Assembly: GCF_001976065.1 (NCBI RefSeq)
Contig: NZ_MNAH01000001.1
Span: forward strand, 1-64,000
DNA: 64,000 bases
Direction of reading: 5' to 3'
DNA from: Pseudomonas putida
Lineage (GTDB): Bacteria > Pseudomonadota > Gammaproteobacteria > Pseudomonadales > Pseudomonadaceae
The notes under the pieces were generated by a model. The model had not been told where the DNA came from. It worked only from the letters and a program-made list of their open reading frames with translations, and ran no database searches. The position numbers were made by a program, and so were the translations under genes. Of this stretch, positions 15,803 through 23,918 are shown one piece after another. The stretch's first letter is position 1, and each line of letters begins with the position of its first letter.

Positions 15803-18800
15803 ATGCAAAGCCGGAACGGAATTCAGTTGTACTCTGCCTCAGATATCTGCGGTTTTCTTGAGTGCCAGCACCTCACGGCGCTGGACCTTCAGAACCTTGT
15901 AAGCCCTATGGAAAAAGCGGCGGCAAGCGAGCAGAACCGTTTGATCCAGGACAAAGGTCTGGCCCATGAAGCGGCCTTTTTCGAACGGCTGAAAAACCAA
16001 TACGCCAACGTTGTCGACATTGCCGAGGGCAATCCGAGTTTCGCGCGTCGGGTGGTACTGACCATCCAGGCCATGAAGGCCGGTGTCGATATCATCTTCC
16101 AGGCGTCGCTTCAGGAAGGCGCCTTTATTGGCCATGCCGACTTCCTGCGCAAAGTGCCGCGGGCGTCGGCGCTGGGCGACCACAGCTATGAGGTGATCGA
16201 CACCAAACTGGCGAAAACGGCCAAGGCCAAGTTCCTTGTACAGGTTGCGCTTTATTCACGAATGCTGATCTCGATCCAAGGTGTGCAACCAACGTTTATG
16301 TATGTCGTACTCGGTGATGCTGCGCGTACCGAGCAGGCATTTCGGGTCGCTGACTACGCCGATTATCTGGAGCATGTGCTACAGCGTTTCGAAGCGTTCG
16401 TGAACAGTGCCGAGCGACCCGTTACTTACCCGGAGCCATGCGGGCATTGTGGGTTCTGCGCCTGGCTTGATCGCTGCGACGAACAACGACTGCAGGACGA
16501 TCATCTCTCGGCGGTAGCGGGTATCAGCCGTTCGCAAATCAAGAAGTTACAGAGTGCCGGCGTGACCACATTGCACCAGTTGGCGGACAGTACTGACGAC
16601 CTGCGCATTCCTAAACTGCAGACAGAGTCATTGAGCAAGTTGCGGCATCAGGCGCGTTTGCAGTTCCAGGGGCGTTCCAGTGACGTGCCGTTGTTCGAGC
16701 TCCTGCCTGTCTTGGGTGAACGGCGTGGTTTCCATCGGATGCCCAAGGCGGTCGACGGTGATCTGTTCTTCGACATGGAGGGCAATCCGCTGGAGGAGGG
16801 AGGGCTGGAATACCTCTTCGGTCTTTACATCGACGAGTATGGGCAGCGAACCTTCAAACCGTTCTGGGCGCATACCAGAAATGAAGAAAAGATCGCCTTC
16901 GAGCAGTTCATCGACTGGGTCATCGGGCATCTCAAGCGTTACCCCGACGCTCATATTTACCACTACGCAAGTTACGAAGAGACGGCCATCAAACGCCTGA
17001 TGAGCCAGCACGGCACGCGTGAAGCTCAAGTGGACTGGTTGCTGCGCAACGGCAAGCTGATCGATCTGTACAAGGTCGTTCGCGAAGCGATCCGGGTGTC
17101 CGAACCCAGCTATTCGATCAAGAATATCGAGCATTTCTACATGGGCCGACGTGACGGCGACGTCACCAATGCTGGCGCGAGCATCGTGTTTTATGAGCGA
17201 TGGAAAGAGACCGGCGATTCGAAGTTGCTTGAGCAGATCGAGCGTTACAACGAAGACGACGTGCTATCCACCTACCTTCTGCGCAACTGGTTGCTGGACA
17301 TCACGCCGTCAAATGCAGGCGCTTTTTCAGGGGCTGCCGCCGAAGGCGAGAAGTCAGTCGTGGAGCAAAAGGAAATCGAGATTCTTCTGGAGAATTATCA
17401 CGATCGTTTACTGGGTGGTCTGCGCACCGACGAAGAGGCCATGAGTGACGAGGAACAGGTCACGTTGCTGACCTTCCAGCTACTCGACTTCCACCGCCGC
17501 GCCGATAAGCCGACGTGGTGGCAGCTTTTCAGCCGGCAGGACATGACAACCGAGGAACTGCTAGATGATATCGAGAGCCTGGCCGGTTTGCGGCGCACAA
17601 CAACGCCGCCTGAACCGATCAAGAAATCATTTTTGTTTGAGTACAGCTTCGATCCTCAGGAAACCAAAATGCGCAGCGGTTCTAAAGGGGCCATCAGTGA
17701 GTCCCTGAACGCGGTACAGCTGGTTCATCTGGACTATGAAAAGTGTCTGGCGACATTCCAGGCCACCGTGAATAAAGCTCCGCCTGATTGCTTCGACATG
17801 ATTCCTGGCCAGCCGATTCCGACTAAATCGCTGCGAGAGGCGCTGTATCGATATGCCGACAACGTCCTGGCTGGCGAGCAGCGCTTCCAGGCGGTTACCG
17901 ACTTTCTGTATCGACGCGCCCCGCGGGTGAAGGGCGCCAAGCCGGGTGCACCACTGCTTGATTCAAGCCTGCCGACGATTGATGCCATCAAGCAGGTGGT
18001 GCGAAACCTCGAGCACAGCGTGCTGTTTATTCAGGGGCCGCCAGGCGCAGGCAAGACCTACACCGGCTCGCACGTCATCGTTGACTTGCTCAAGGCGGGC
18101 AAGCGCATCGGCGTAACTTCCAATTCGCACCACGCCATCAATAATCTGTTGGCGGCCGTTGAGTGTCGTGCACAAGAAGAGGGATTCACTTTTGAGGGAT
18201 TGAAAAAGTCCTCGGAGGGAGAAGGCACGGAGTTCACCGGCCGCTGCATTCGTTCCATTGAGGACAAGAGTGAGTTCCTCGATGCCTGGGGGCCGAACAT
18301 TGACTTGACGGCCGGCACTGCCTGGCTATTTGCCGATCCCGCCTTCACCGAGCAACTGGACTACCTCTTTATCGACGAGGCTGGTCAGGTAAGTGTGGCG
18401 AATCTGGTCACGATGGGCATGGCTGCTCGCAACATCGTCCTGATGGGCGATCAGATGCAATTGTCGCAACCGGTGCAAGGCGTGCATCCAGGCCGTTCCG
18501 GGGACTCTATCCTCGACTATCTGCTGAATGGCACGCCCATCATCGCGCTTAATCGTGGAGTGTTCCTGGCGCAAACCTGGCGGATGCACCCCAAGGTTTG
18601 CTCATTCATTTCGCAAGCTGTGTACGAAGGGCAACTTTCCTCGGCGCCTGGTACCGAGCGACGGGTGTTGTTACTGGATGGCCAACGACCGGATGTGCCG
18701 GACAGCGGGCTAATGTTTTGCCCTGTGGCGCACGATGGCAACAGCCAGAGTTCGGACGAAGAAGCGGAGCAAGTCAAAGCGCTTTTCGCATACTTCTTGC

Positions 18801-19204
18801 GGCAGCGTTATGTGGATAACAAGGGCGTCGAGCACGCGATATGCATCGAAAACATCCTGGTAGTAGCACCCTATAACCTGCAAGTGCAGTTGTTGAAACA
18901 GGTGCTGCCAGCGGGCGCTCGTGTCGGCACTGTGGATAAGTTTCAGGGGCAAGAAGCGGAGATTGTCATCGTTTCGATGGCGACCTCGAATGAAGACTAC
19001 CTGCCCAGAGACATTGGTTTTCTGTACTCGAAAAACCGCTTGAATGTGGCCGTCAGTCGGGCGAAGTCGCTGGCCTGTATCGTCGCCAGCCCTAATCTGA
19101 CTGCCATTCGCTGCCTTACTCCGCACGACATAAGCCTGGTCAATGGCTTGTGCATGGCTGTCAGGTACGGGACGACTGCCAATGCTGTCGCGCTGTGTGA
19201 TTAG
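15803..19204 (+). CDS. Cas4/RecB-like nuclease, RNase H-like and SF1 helicase fusion
   Basis: An 1133-aa protein of the TM0106-type RecB-nuclease/helicase group. Residues ~1-240 form a Cas4/Dna2-like nuclease with EVIDTKLAKTAKAKF (PD-(D/E)XK core) and a C-x2-C-x2-C-x5-C cluster near 211 (EPCGHCGFCAWLDRC) likely to hold an Fe-S cluster. A helix-hairpin-helix-like stretch follows (~240-280), then an RNase H-like domain with DLFFDMEGNP near 317. The helicase has Walker A GPPGAGKTYT (~746), Walker B YLFIDEAGQ (~854), DKFQGQEAEIVIVS (~1044) and NRLNVAVSRAK (~1077). All key motifs look intact, so it should unwind and cut DNA. Position between an unknown partner and an ankyrin protein, opposite the GmrSD cluster, points to defence. 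Confidence 0.85.
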   Translation: MQSRNGIQLYSASDICGFLECQHLTALDLQNLVSPMEKAAASEQNRLIQDKGLAHEAAFFERLKNQYANVVDIAEGNPSFARRVVLTIQAMKAGVDIIFQASLQEGAFIGHADFLRKVPRASALGDHSYEVIDTKLAKTAKAKFLVQVALYSRMLISIQGVQPTFMYVVLGDAARTEQAFRVADYADYLEHVLQRFEAFVNSAERPVTYPEPCGHCGFCAWLDRCDEQRLQDDHLSAVAGISRSQIKKLQSAGVTTLHQLADSTDDLRIPKLQTESLSKLRHQARLQFQGRSSDVPLFELLPVLGERRGFHRMPKAVDGDLFFDMEGNPLEEGGLEYLFGLYIDEYGQRTFKPFWAHTRNEEKIAFEQFIDWVIGHLKRYPDAHIYHYASYEETAIKRLMSQHGTREAQVDWLLRNGKLIDLYKVVREAIRVSEPSYSIKNIEHFYMGRRDGDVTNAGASIVFYERWKETGDSKLLEQIERYNEDDVLSTYLLRNWLLDITPSNAGAFSGAAAEGEKSVVEQKEIEILLENYHDRLLGGLRTDEEAMSDEEQVTLLTFQLLDFHRRADKPTWWQLFSRQDMTTEELLDDIESLAGLRRTTTPPEPIKKSFLFEYSFDPQETKMRSGSKGAISESLNAVQLVHLDYEKCLATFQATVNKAPPDCFDMIPGQPIPTKSLREALYRYADNVLAGEQRFQAVTDFLYRRAPRVKGAKPGAPLLDSSLPTIDAIKQVVRNLEHSVLFIQGPPGAGKTYTGSHVIVDLLKAGKRIGVTSNSHHAINNLLAAVECRAQEEGFTFEGLKKSSEGEGTEFTGRCIRSIEDKSEFLDAWGPNIDLTAGTAWLFADPAFTEQLDYLFIDEAGQVSVANLVTMGMAARNIVLMGDQMQLSQPVQGVHPGRSGDSILDYLLNGTPIIALNRGVFLAQTWRMHPKVCSFISQAVYEGQLSSAPGTERRVLLLDGQRPDVPDSGLMFCPVAHDGNSQSSDEEAEQVKALFAYFLRQRYVDNKGVEHAICIENILVVAPYNLQVQLLKQVLPAGARVGTVDKFQGQEAEIVIVSMATSNEDYLPRDIGFLYSKNRLNVAVSRAKSLACIVASPNLTAIRCLTPHDISLVNGLCMAVRYGTTANAVALCD

Positions 19205-19249
19205 CGCCTACAAGGATCTTGTCATCTATCTGGAACAGGGAAGAAAGTA

Positions 19250-19918
19250 ATGCCAATCTCGCCCGCTCTACTTCCTCTGCTGCAAAAGACTTTGGCCCCG
19301 ACGGGCTATTGCGTTGACGACATAGAGGGACTCGACCTGGGGGACTGGCACGCTTCAGTGCTTCTCGACAATACGCAGTATCTGTCGTCGTTTGACCCGC
19401 TGGCGTTCAATGACCGAGATCTTGCAGGGGACACACCACTGGACATCGCCTACCGGCTGAACCGAATCGTCCTGATCGAGAAGCTGGAGGCACTCGGTGC
19501 CGTGGGGGACAAGCAACGGCGGGACTGGAAAGGCCTCGGCAGCTTCATGCCGCACGATAAATACATGCATCTGCCCGCCAGGCAGGGAAAAATCAAAACC
19601 CTTGAAACGCGTTTCCGGCTAGGCGGTAGTCTCAACCATCGTGATGTGGACGGAAATACGCCTATCCATTGGCTCGCAATAAGCGGCCACTTCAAGGCCG
19701 TCAAGTACTTCACTGACAACTACAATATGTTCGAACTTGATATGAACGCGAAGAACAACGAGGGCAATACCGCTCGAAATCTAGCGATCCTCAATGGCCA
19801 TCACGACATAGCGCAGCAGCTGCTGATCCGGGAGATCAACAACTACATAAGTGCTGCGCGTATCTGGCACGAGATGTCGGCCGGGTGGACATGGATGTTG
19901 CCGAGTCGAAATGACTGA
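19250..19918 (+). CDS. ankyrin-repeat protein
   Basis: A 222-aa soluble protein with at least three ankyrin-type units: DLAGDTPLDIAYRLNRI (near 50), DVDGNTPIHWLAISGHF (near 128) and NNEGNTARNLAILNGHH (near 165). Such repeats bind other proteins. No signal peptide is seen. GGGAAGAAAG precedes the start. It follows the helicase-nuclease by 45 bp on the same strand and probably belongs to its transcript, perhaps as an adaptor or immunity factor; that role is inferred from position only. Confidence 0.75.
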   Translation: MPISPALLPLLQKTLAPTGYCVDDIEGLDLGDWHASVLLDNTQYLSSFDPLAFNDRDLAGDTPLDIAYRLNRIVLIEKLEALGAVGDKQRRDWKGLGSFMPHDKYMHLPARQGKIKTLETRFRLGGSLNHRDVDGNTPIHWLAISGHFKAVKYFTDNYNMFELDMNAKNNEGNTARNLAILNGHHDIAQQLLIREINNYISAARIWHEMSAGWTWMLPSRND

Positions 19919-19969
19919 CGGACAGCGATTGACTCGGGGGCAACACGCCTTCGATCAGAGGCTTGAGGA

Positions 19970-20845
19970 TTAGTCATGCATGAGCCAGGGTCGCAGCTCC
20001 TTGAGGTTGGTTACCACGATTTGCTGTGCTTCGGGGTTGGTTGCCTGGTTTCTCGGGTCGATCTGATAGCGTTGCAATACATACTTCACCAGAGCCCTGC
20101 GACTGGGCACCACTAGCTGGCCATCAATCATGCCGAAGTCGGTTTCGATGATCGACTTCTGCGCCGCGTTCAATCGCCCATCGGCTGTAAAGATGACTGG
20201 TATCTCGGTATTCCAGTCTTCATCCAGCTCTCGTGTGTTTTGCGATTCGTCGAGCAAATCCGGCTGACCCCGCAGGCGGCTGAGTACAAAGTCGCGGTAC
20301 TGGCCGTTCTTCTCGCAGTAAGCCCGCACATGCCAGCGCATACCGGTGTAGACCAGCGTGTGAGGGGCTATGAGGCGAATTTCCACGTTAGGGGTATTGA
20401 GCGATACGTACTCGGTTTCCAGGCGCAGGCCATCGCGACAGGCCTTGAGCAATGGGCGCAGGACCTCCGGTCGAATCGGGCGATCCGGGACTTCCAGCAC
20501 CTTGGTGTGGGCGTAGGCCAGGGCGAGCCCATCAATGTGCGGAGCGCGTTCATTGTTCTGGTAAAGCAGGTGCAAATAGGCGCTGGCGCTGTCGTCGATG
20601 AACAGTGGCGTGAAGGTTTTGCTGGGCACGTAGCCTTTTATTTTTTTGTCATATGTAAGATTTTTAGGCGCATGTTCTGTGATGTAGGTGTTGATGTCCT
20701 TGGACGCCTGCTGACGGCTGATGCCGAAGCTCTGCATCAAGTGTCCCGTGGTCAACCGGCCCTCCCACCAGGCAACGGTCTCAATCAAACGATAGCGAAG
20801 TGCCAGGTCCCAGCGTACCTGTTCGATGGACTGCTTGCGTTTCAT
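19970..20845 (-). CDS. WYL-domain regulator, CapW/BrxR type
   Basis: A 291-aa protein with an N-terminal winged helix (residues ~15-70, LTTGHLMQSFGISRQQASKDI), a WYL domain (~115-210, with LVYTGMRWHVRAYCEKNGQYRDFVLSR) and a C-terminal extension with RRALVKYVLQRYQIDP. This layout is that of CapW and BrxR, homodimeric repressors that guard CBASS, BREX and other defence loci and may release DNA when infection is sensed. It is divergent from the membrane protein/ARH/AAA+ cluster, with a short inverted repeat between. It is the likely local repressor of that cluster. Confidence 0.87.
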   Translation of the reverse strand: MKRKQSIEQVRWDLALRYRLIETVAWWEGRLTTGHLMQSFGISRQQASKDINTYITEHAPKNLTYDKKIKGYVPSKTFTPLFIDDSASAYLHLLYQNNERAPHIDGLALAYAHTKVLEVPDRPIRPEVLRPLLKACRDGLRLETEYVSLNTPNVEIRLIAPHTLVYTGMRWHVRAYCEKNGQYRDFVLSRLRGQPDLLDESQNTRELDEDWNTEIPVIFTADGRLNAAQKSIIETDFGMIDGQLVVPSRRALVKYVLQRYQIDPRNQATNPEAQQIVVTNLKELRPWLMHD

Positions 20846-20881
20846 ACCCTCTCCATGTGCGCGAATACTTTACCTGTATAA

Positions 20882-20896
20882 GTCTACATTCTAGAC
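20882..20896. promoter_or_regulatory. candidate WYL-regulator operator
   Basis: GTCTA-CATTC-TAGAC is a perfect 5-bp inverted repeat with a 5-bp spacer in the 119-bp gap between the divergent WYL gene and the membrane-protein gene. Its place and symmetry fit an operator of a homodimeric repressor. Binding is not shown. Confidence 0.45.
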
Positions 20897-20964
20897 CTGT
20901 CGTTTAACACTACATATCGTGTGACTGTCTTCAAAATGAATTGAAGTAACGAAAGGAAGTGGAC

Positions 20965-21222
20965 ATGAGTATGTCGGAAGCGGTTTCGACAGGTGCATTG
21001 CTGATGATGGGAGCAATCCTGCTGGTGCTTCTGCATCAGTGTCTGCGGTTGCATGAGCTCTGGCAGGTGGCTCTGGGCTGCCAGAAGAGTGTGCGCTGGG
21101 CGCGGATCTGGGAGATGGAAAACCGCGAACTGCGTTCGGCGTTGCGAGCCGAGAAAGAGCACGTCCAGCAGTTGCAAAGAAAGCTGGTGATTCTGCAGGA
21201 ATTGATCCCTGCAGAGGGATAA
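20965..21222 (+). CDS. small single-pass membrane protein with coiled coil
   Basis: An 85-aa protein with one N-terminal transmembrane helix (about residues 8-25, GALLMMGAILLVLLHQCL) and a heptad-rich C-terminal half (NRELRSALRAEKEHVQQLQRK). The ATG at 20965 is placed 6 nt after GAAAGGAAG; an in-frame GTG at 20959 is less well spaced. It is the first gene of the ARH/AAA+ cluster. It may anchor a complex at the membrane or act as a small effector. I do not recognise the family. Confidence 0.65.
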   Translation: MSMSEAVSTGALLMMGAILLVLLHQCLRLHELWQVALGCQKSVRWARIWEMENRELRSALRAEKEHVQQLQRKLVILQELIPAEG

Positions 21223-21232
21223 GGAAAAGGAC

Positions 21233-22285
21233 ATGAATAGACTCGAACGGATCAAGGGCTGCCTGCTCGGCGGCGCCGTCGGTGATGCGCTAGGCGCCCC
21301 AGTGGAGTTTCTTGAGTGGTCTGCAATTGAAGCTAAGTTCGGTCCACAAGGTATCGTTGATTTTGCCCCTGCTTTCGGTACCACCGGCGCCATCACCGAC
21401 GACACGCAGATGATGCTTTTCACCGCAGAGGGCTTGCTGCGGGCGTTTGTGCGCGGCAGCTCACGAGGGACTTGCCACGTCCCCAGCATTATTCATCATG
21501 CGTTGCTGCGCTGGCTGATAACCCAGGACTACCCTACGGCGATGCCGATCGGCGTGGACGGCTGGCTGATCAAGCAATCGGAGCTCTGGTCTCGGCGCGC
21601 CCCTGGCACTACTTGCCTAGGTGCACTAAAGGCCAGTCCGCGGCTGGGCGCTGTGGCCGAAAATAACAGCAAAGGTTGTGGCGCCTTGATGCGCGTTGCG
21701 CCCTGCGCCTTCTTTGCAAACGCCTTTGACTACGCTGTCCAGTCAGGGCGCCTGACTCACGGACACCCTACGGGCTACCTGGCGGCCGGGCTGTTCGCCG
21801 ATATTCTCCAGCGCATTGTCGATCGGCAAGACAGCCTGGAACACGCAGTCACTCAGAGCCTGGCCCAATATGGACAAGTGCCCGGTATGGAAGAAATACG
21901 GAGCCTCATTGAGCGCGTACTTTTCTACTTTTACGAGGGCTACCAGCCCACTCCGCAACGAATAGGCGAGCTCGGTGGCGGATGGGTCGCCGAAGAAACG
22001 CTGGCTATCGGATTGTGGTGTGCCCTGGCAGCGCCTTCGTTCGAAGAGGGCGTTATCACGGCGGTGAATCACAGTGGCGATAGCGACAGTACCGGGCTCA
22101 TCGCCGGGCACTTGTTGGGTGTTCAGTATGGTGCTGCAGCGATTCCTACTCGGTGGTTCGAACAATTGGAACTGCGCGAAGTAATTGTGCAAATCGCCGA
22201 GGACATTGATCGCGTTCCGCGTGAGTACTGTGGGTATGGCGGAGAGTTCGATTTGCAGATCGAGCTGGCGTATCCCGCTGGCTGA
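21233..22285 (+). CDS. ADP-ribosylglycohydrolase (ARH/DraG family)
   Basis: A 350-aa member of the ARH/DraG family, dinuclear-magnesium enzymes that remove ADP-ribose from proteins or nucleic acids. All metal-site motifs are present: GAVGDALGAPVEF (near 14-26), ITDDTQMML (near 60-68) and HSGDSDSTGLIAGHLLG near 282-298. It follows the small membrane protein by 10 bp with a good AAGGAAAAGG site. No ADP-ribosyltransferase is seen nearby, so the substrate is unknown. It might reverse a phage-encoded modification or work on a host or partner protein in this cluster. Confidence 0.92.
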   Translation: MNRLERIKGCLLGGAVGDALGAPVEFLEWSAIEAKFGPQGIVDFAPAFGTTGAITDDTQMMLFTAEGLLRAFVRGSSRGTCHVPSIIHHALLRWLITQDYPTAMPIGVDGWLIKQSELWSRRAPGTTCLGALKASPRLGAVAENNSKGCGALMRVAPCAFFANAFDYAVQSGRLTHGHPTGYLAAGLFADILQRIVDRQDSLEHAVTQSLAQYGQVPGMEEIRSLIERVLFYFYEGYQPTPQRIGELGGGWVAEETLAIGLWCALAAPSFEEGVITAVNHSGDSDSTGLIAGHLLGVQYGAAAIPTRWFEQLELREVIVQIAEDIDRVPREYCGYGGEFDLQIELAYPAG

Positions 22286-22330
22286 GAGCGCTGATGGAGA
22301 CGACTATGGATAATTTTTAGGAGAGCTGCG

Positions 22331-22525
22331 ATGCCTATAAAGCCCAGGCCATTTACGTTTGTGTGTGGTGAATGTGGTTGGAAGAAAACGGTGGCACCCC
22401 GGAGTGATGCACTGGGATCGGGGGAGTGGTTCAAGCAGTGCCCGAAGTGCGGGAGCGAATCGTTGAAGATGCGCGATGCGGGGTGGGTTGAGCGGACGTT
22501 AGCAGAGTTGTTTATGCGTCTCTAA
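22331..22525 (+). CDS. small zinc-ribbon protein
   Basis: A 64-aa protein with two CxxC pairs, CGEC (about residues 12-15) and CPKC (about 37-40), the pattern of a zinc ribbon. The rest is basic with a short C-terminal helix. GGAGAGC lies upstream of the start. It is placed between the ARH gene and the glycine-zipper gene and is probably co-transcribed. Function unknown. Confidence 0.65.
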   Translation: MPIKPRPFTFVCGECGWKKTVAPRSDALGSGEWFKQCPKCGSESLKMRDAGWVERTLAELFMRL

Positions 22526-22655
22526 GTGCATGTCCAGTGATATCTGGGTGGTGCCTCATGGCAAAAGGCCATTCGTTAGCGAGACCATAGGCACTTTGCC
22601 GGGTATCATTTCTTTTTTTTGTCACCCCTTGCTGAACCCCAAAGGACACTCTGCC

Positions 22656-23909
22656 ATGAGCCAATCAGACGGATTTTCTATGACGAACGTTTCCGAGCCG
22701 ATGCTTAACGATGAAAAAGAGCACGAGCGCCAAGCAGATCTGCTGAGCCAAGTCGCATTCGCTGACTCCGGTAGTGCGCCCAAGGCTGTAGAGGTCATTT
22801 GGAGCTTCATTCGTTCCTACGACCAGCATCGCCACGAGGTGCCCCTGGATCAGTGGCTCACGCATGAATTCAACAAGTATCCGCATCTCTGGGAAAACAA
22901 CGCCGAAGTCGAAAGTGTCGCGAGCACGCTCATCGAGTCGATCACGCGTACCAATCAGCATAAAGAGTCGTTGCAACGACATCTCGACAAGGGGAAAAGC
23001 ACGGCTAACTGGCTGGCCAAGGAGCTGGAGCAGGACGCTCAGGGCAATCCCGACCTGAATCTGGACGAGTACGCCGGGCATGTGCAGGACATGCTGGAGT
23101 CGGCCAACGTATCGCTGATGCAGACACTCAAGCGGGATGTTCGTCACACTACGGTACCAGCCGGCGTCGCCATTGTCGGTACGACAGTCACTACGGAAAA
23201 ACAACCGACTATCTGGGACGAAAACTCCCGTTTGGCCATTGCCAAGGACATCAACAATCAGGCATTGCTAAATGCGGCGCTGAATGCTTCCTGCCATGGT
23301 GCCCGCATCCTCGGGCAGCGCACCTGGAACTGGATGCGTGGCCATGAAAACGCACCGGTCAGTGTCGCCCTGCAGGAATTTTTCGACAGTTCGCTGAAGT
23401 CCACCCGGCATATCGGTGCGCAGGTTGCCGTTTCCGGTGGCGTGGTGATTGCTGCCAAAAGCGGTTGGCTGAGTTTTTTCCGCAATACACCAACCGAGGT
23501 GATCGCGACTACTACCTATACCGGCCTGGAGCGTTCCAAGGCGTTGTATAAGCTGGGGCAGGGCGACATCCTCGCCGATACCGCAATCAATGCCATCGAG
23601 CAGACAACCATGGTGGCGGCTCGCTCGCTGGCGCAAGCAGTCGAACAGAAAGGCACTCAACTTGGCGCCAAATGGGGAGCTGCGTTAGGTTCCGTTTTTG
23701 GTCCTGGAGGTACGGCTGTGGGTGGTCTTGTTGGCGGCATTGCCGGTGGTTTAGCAGGGAAGGCGGTGGGCACGCTTATTGAAAAGGGTGGCAGAAAGAT
23801 TGTCGAGGTTGCCAGCAAGGTTGTTCGGAAAGTGACGGAAACCATTAAAGAGGTTGGCTCGGCCGTAGTAGATAGTATCAAAGGCGCGTTTAACTGGGTT
23901 TTTGGCTGA
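22656..23909 (+). CDS. glycine-zipper protein upstream of AAA+ ATPase
   Basis: A 417-aa protein of unknown family. The start at 22656 is chosen for the AAAGGA site upstream; the open frame begins earlier at 22530 but crosses the likely leader. The N-terminal half is acidic and helical. The C-terminal part has a Gly-zipper-like stretch near 345-375 (GAALGSVFGPGGTAVGGLVGG and on) flanked by amphipathic helices, ending in VDSIKGAFNWVFG. This is a common design in membrane-inserting or pore-forming proteins. Only 9 bp separate it from the AAA+ gene, so the two probably work together. Confidence 0.65.
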   Translation: MSQSDGFSMTNVSEPMLNDEKEHERQADLLSQVAFADSGSAPKAVEVIWSFIRSYDQHRHEVPLDQWLTHEFNKYPHLWENNAEVESVASTLIESITRTNQHKESLQRHLDKGKSTANWLAKELEQDAQGNPDLNLDEYAGHVQDMLESANVSLMQTLKRDVRHTTVPAGVAIVGTTVTTEKQPTIWDENSRLAIAKDINNQALLNAALNASCHGARILGQRTWNWMRGHENAPVSVALQEFFDSSLKSTRHIGAQVAVSGGVVIAAKSGWLSFFRNTPTEVIATTTYTGLERSKALYKLGQGDILADTAINAIEQTTMVAARSLAQAVEQKGTQLGAKWGAALGSVFGPGGTAVGGLVGGIAGGLAGKAVGTLIEKGGRKIVEVASKVVRKVTETIKEVGSAVVDSIKGAFNWVFG

Positions 23910-23918
23910 GGCTTTTTC

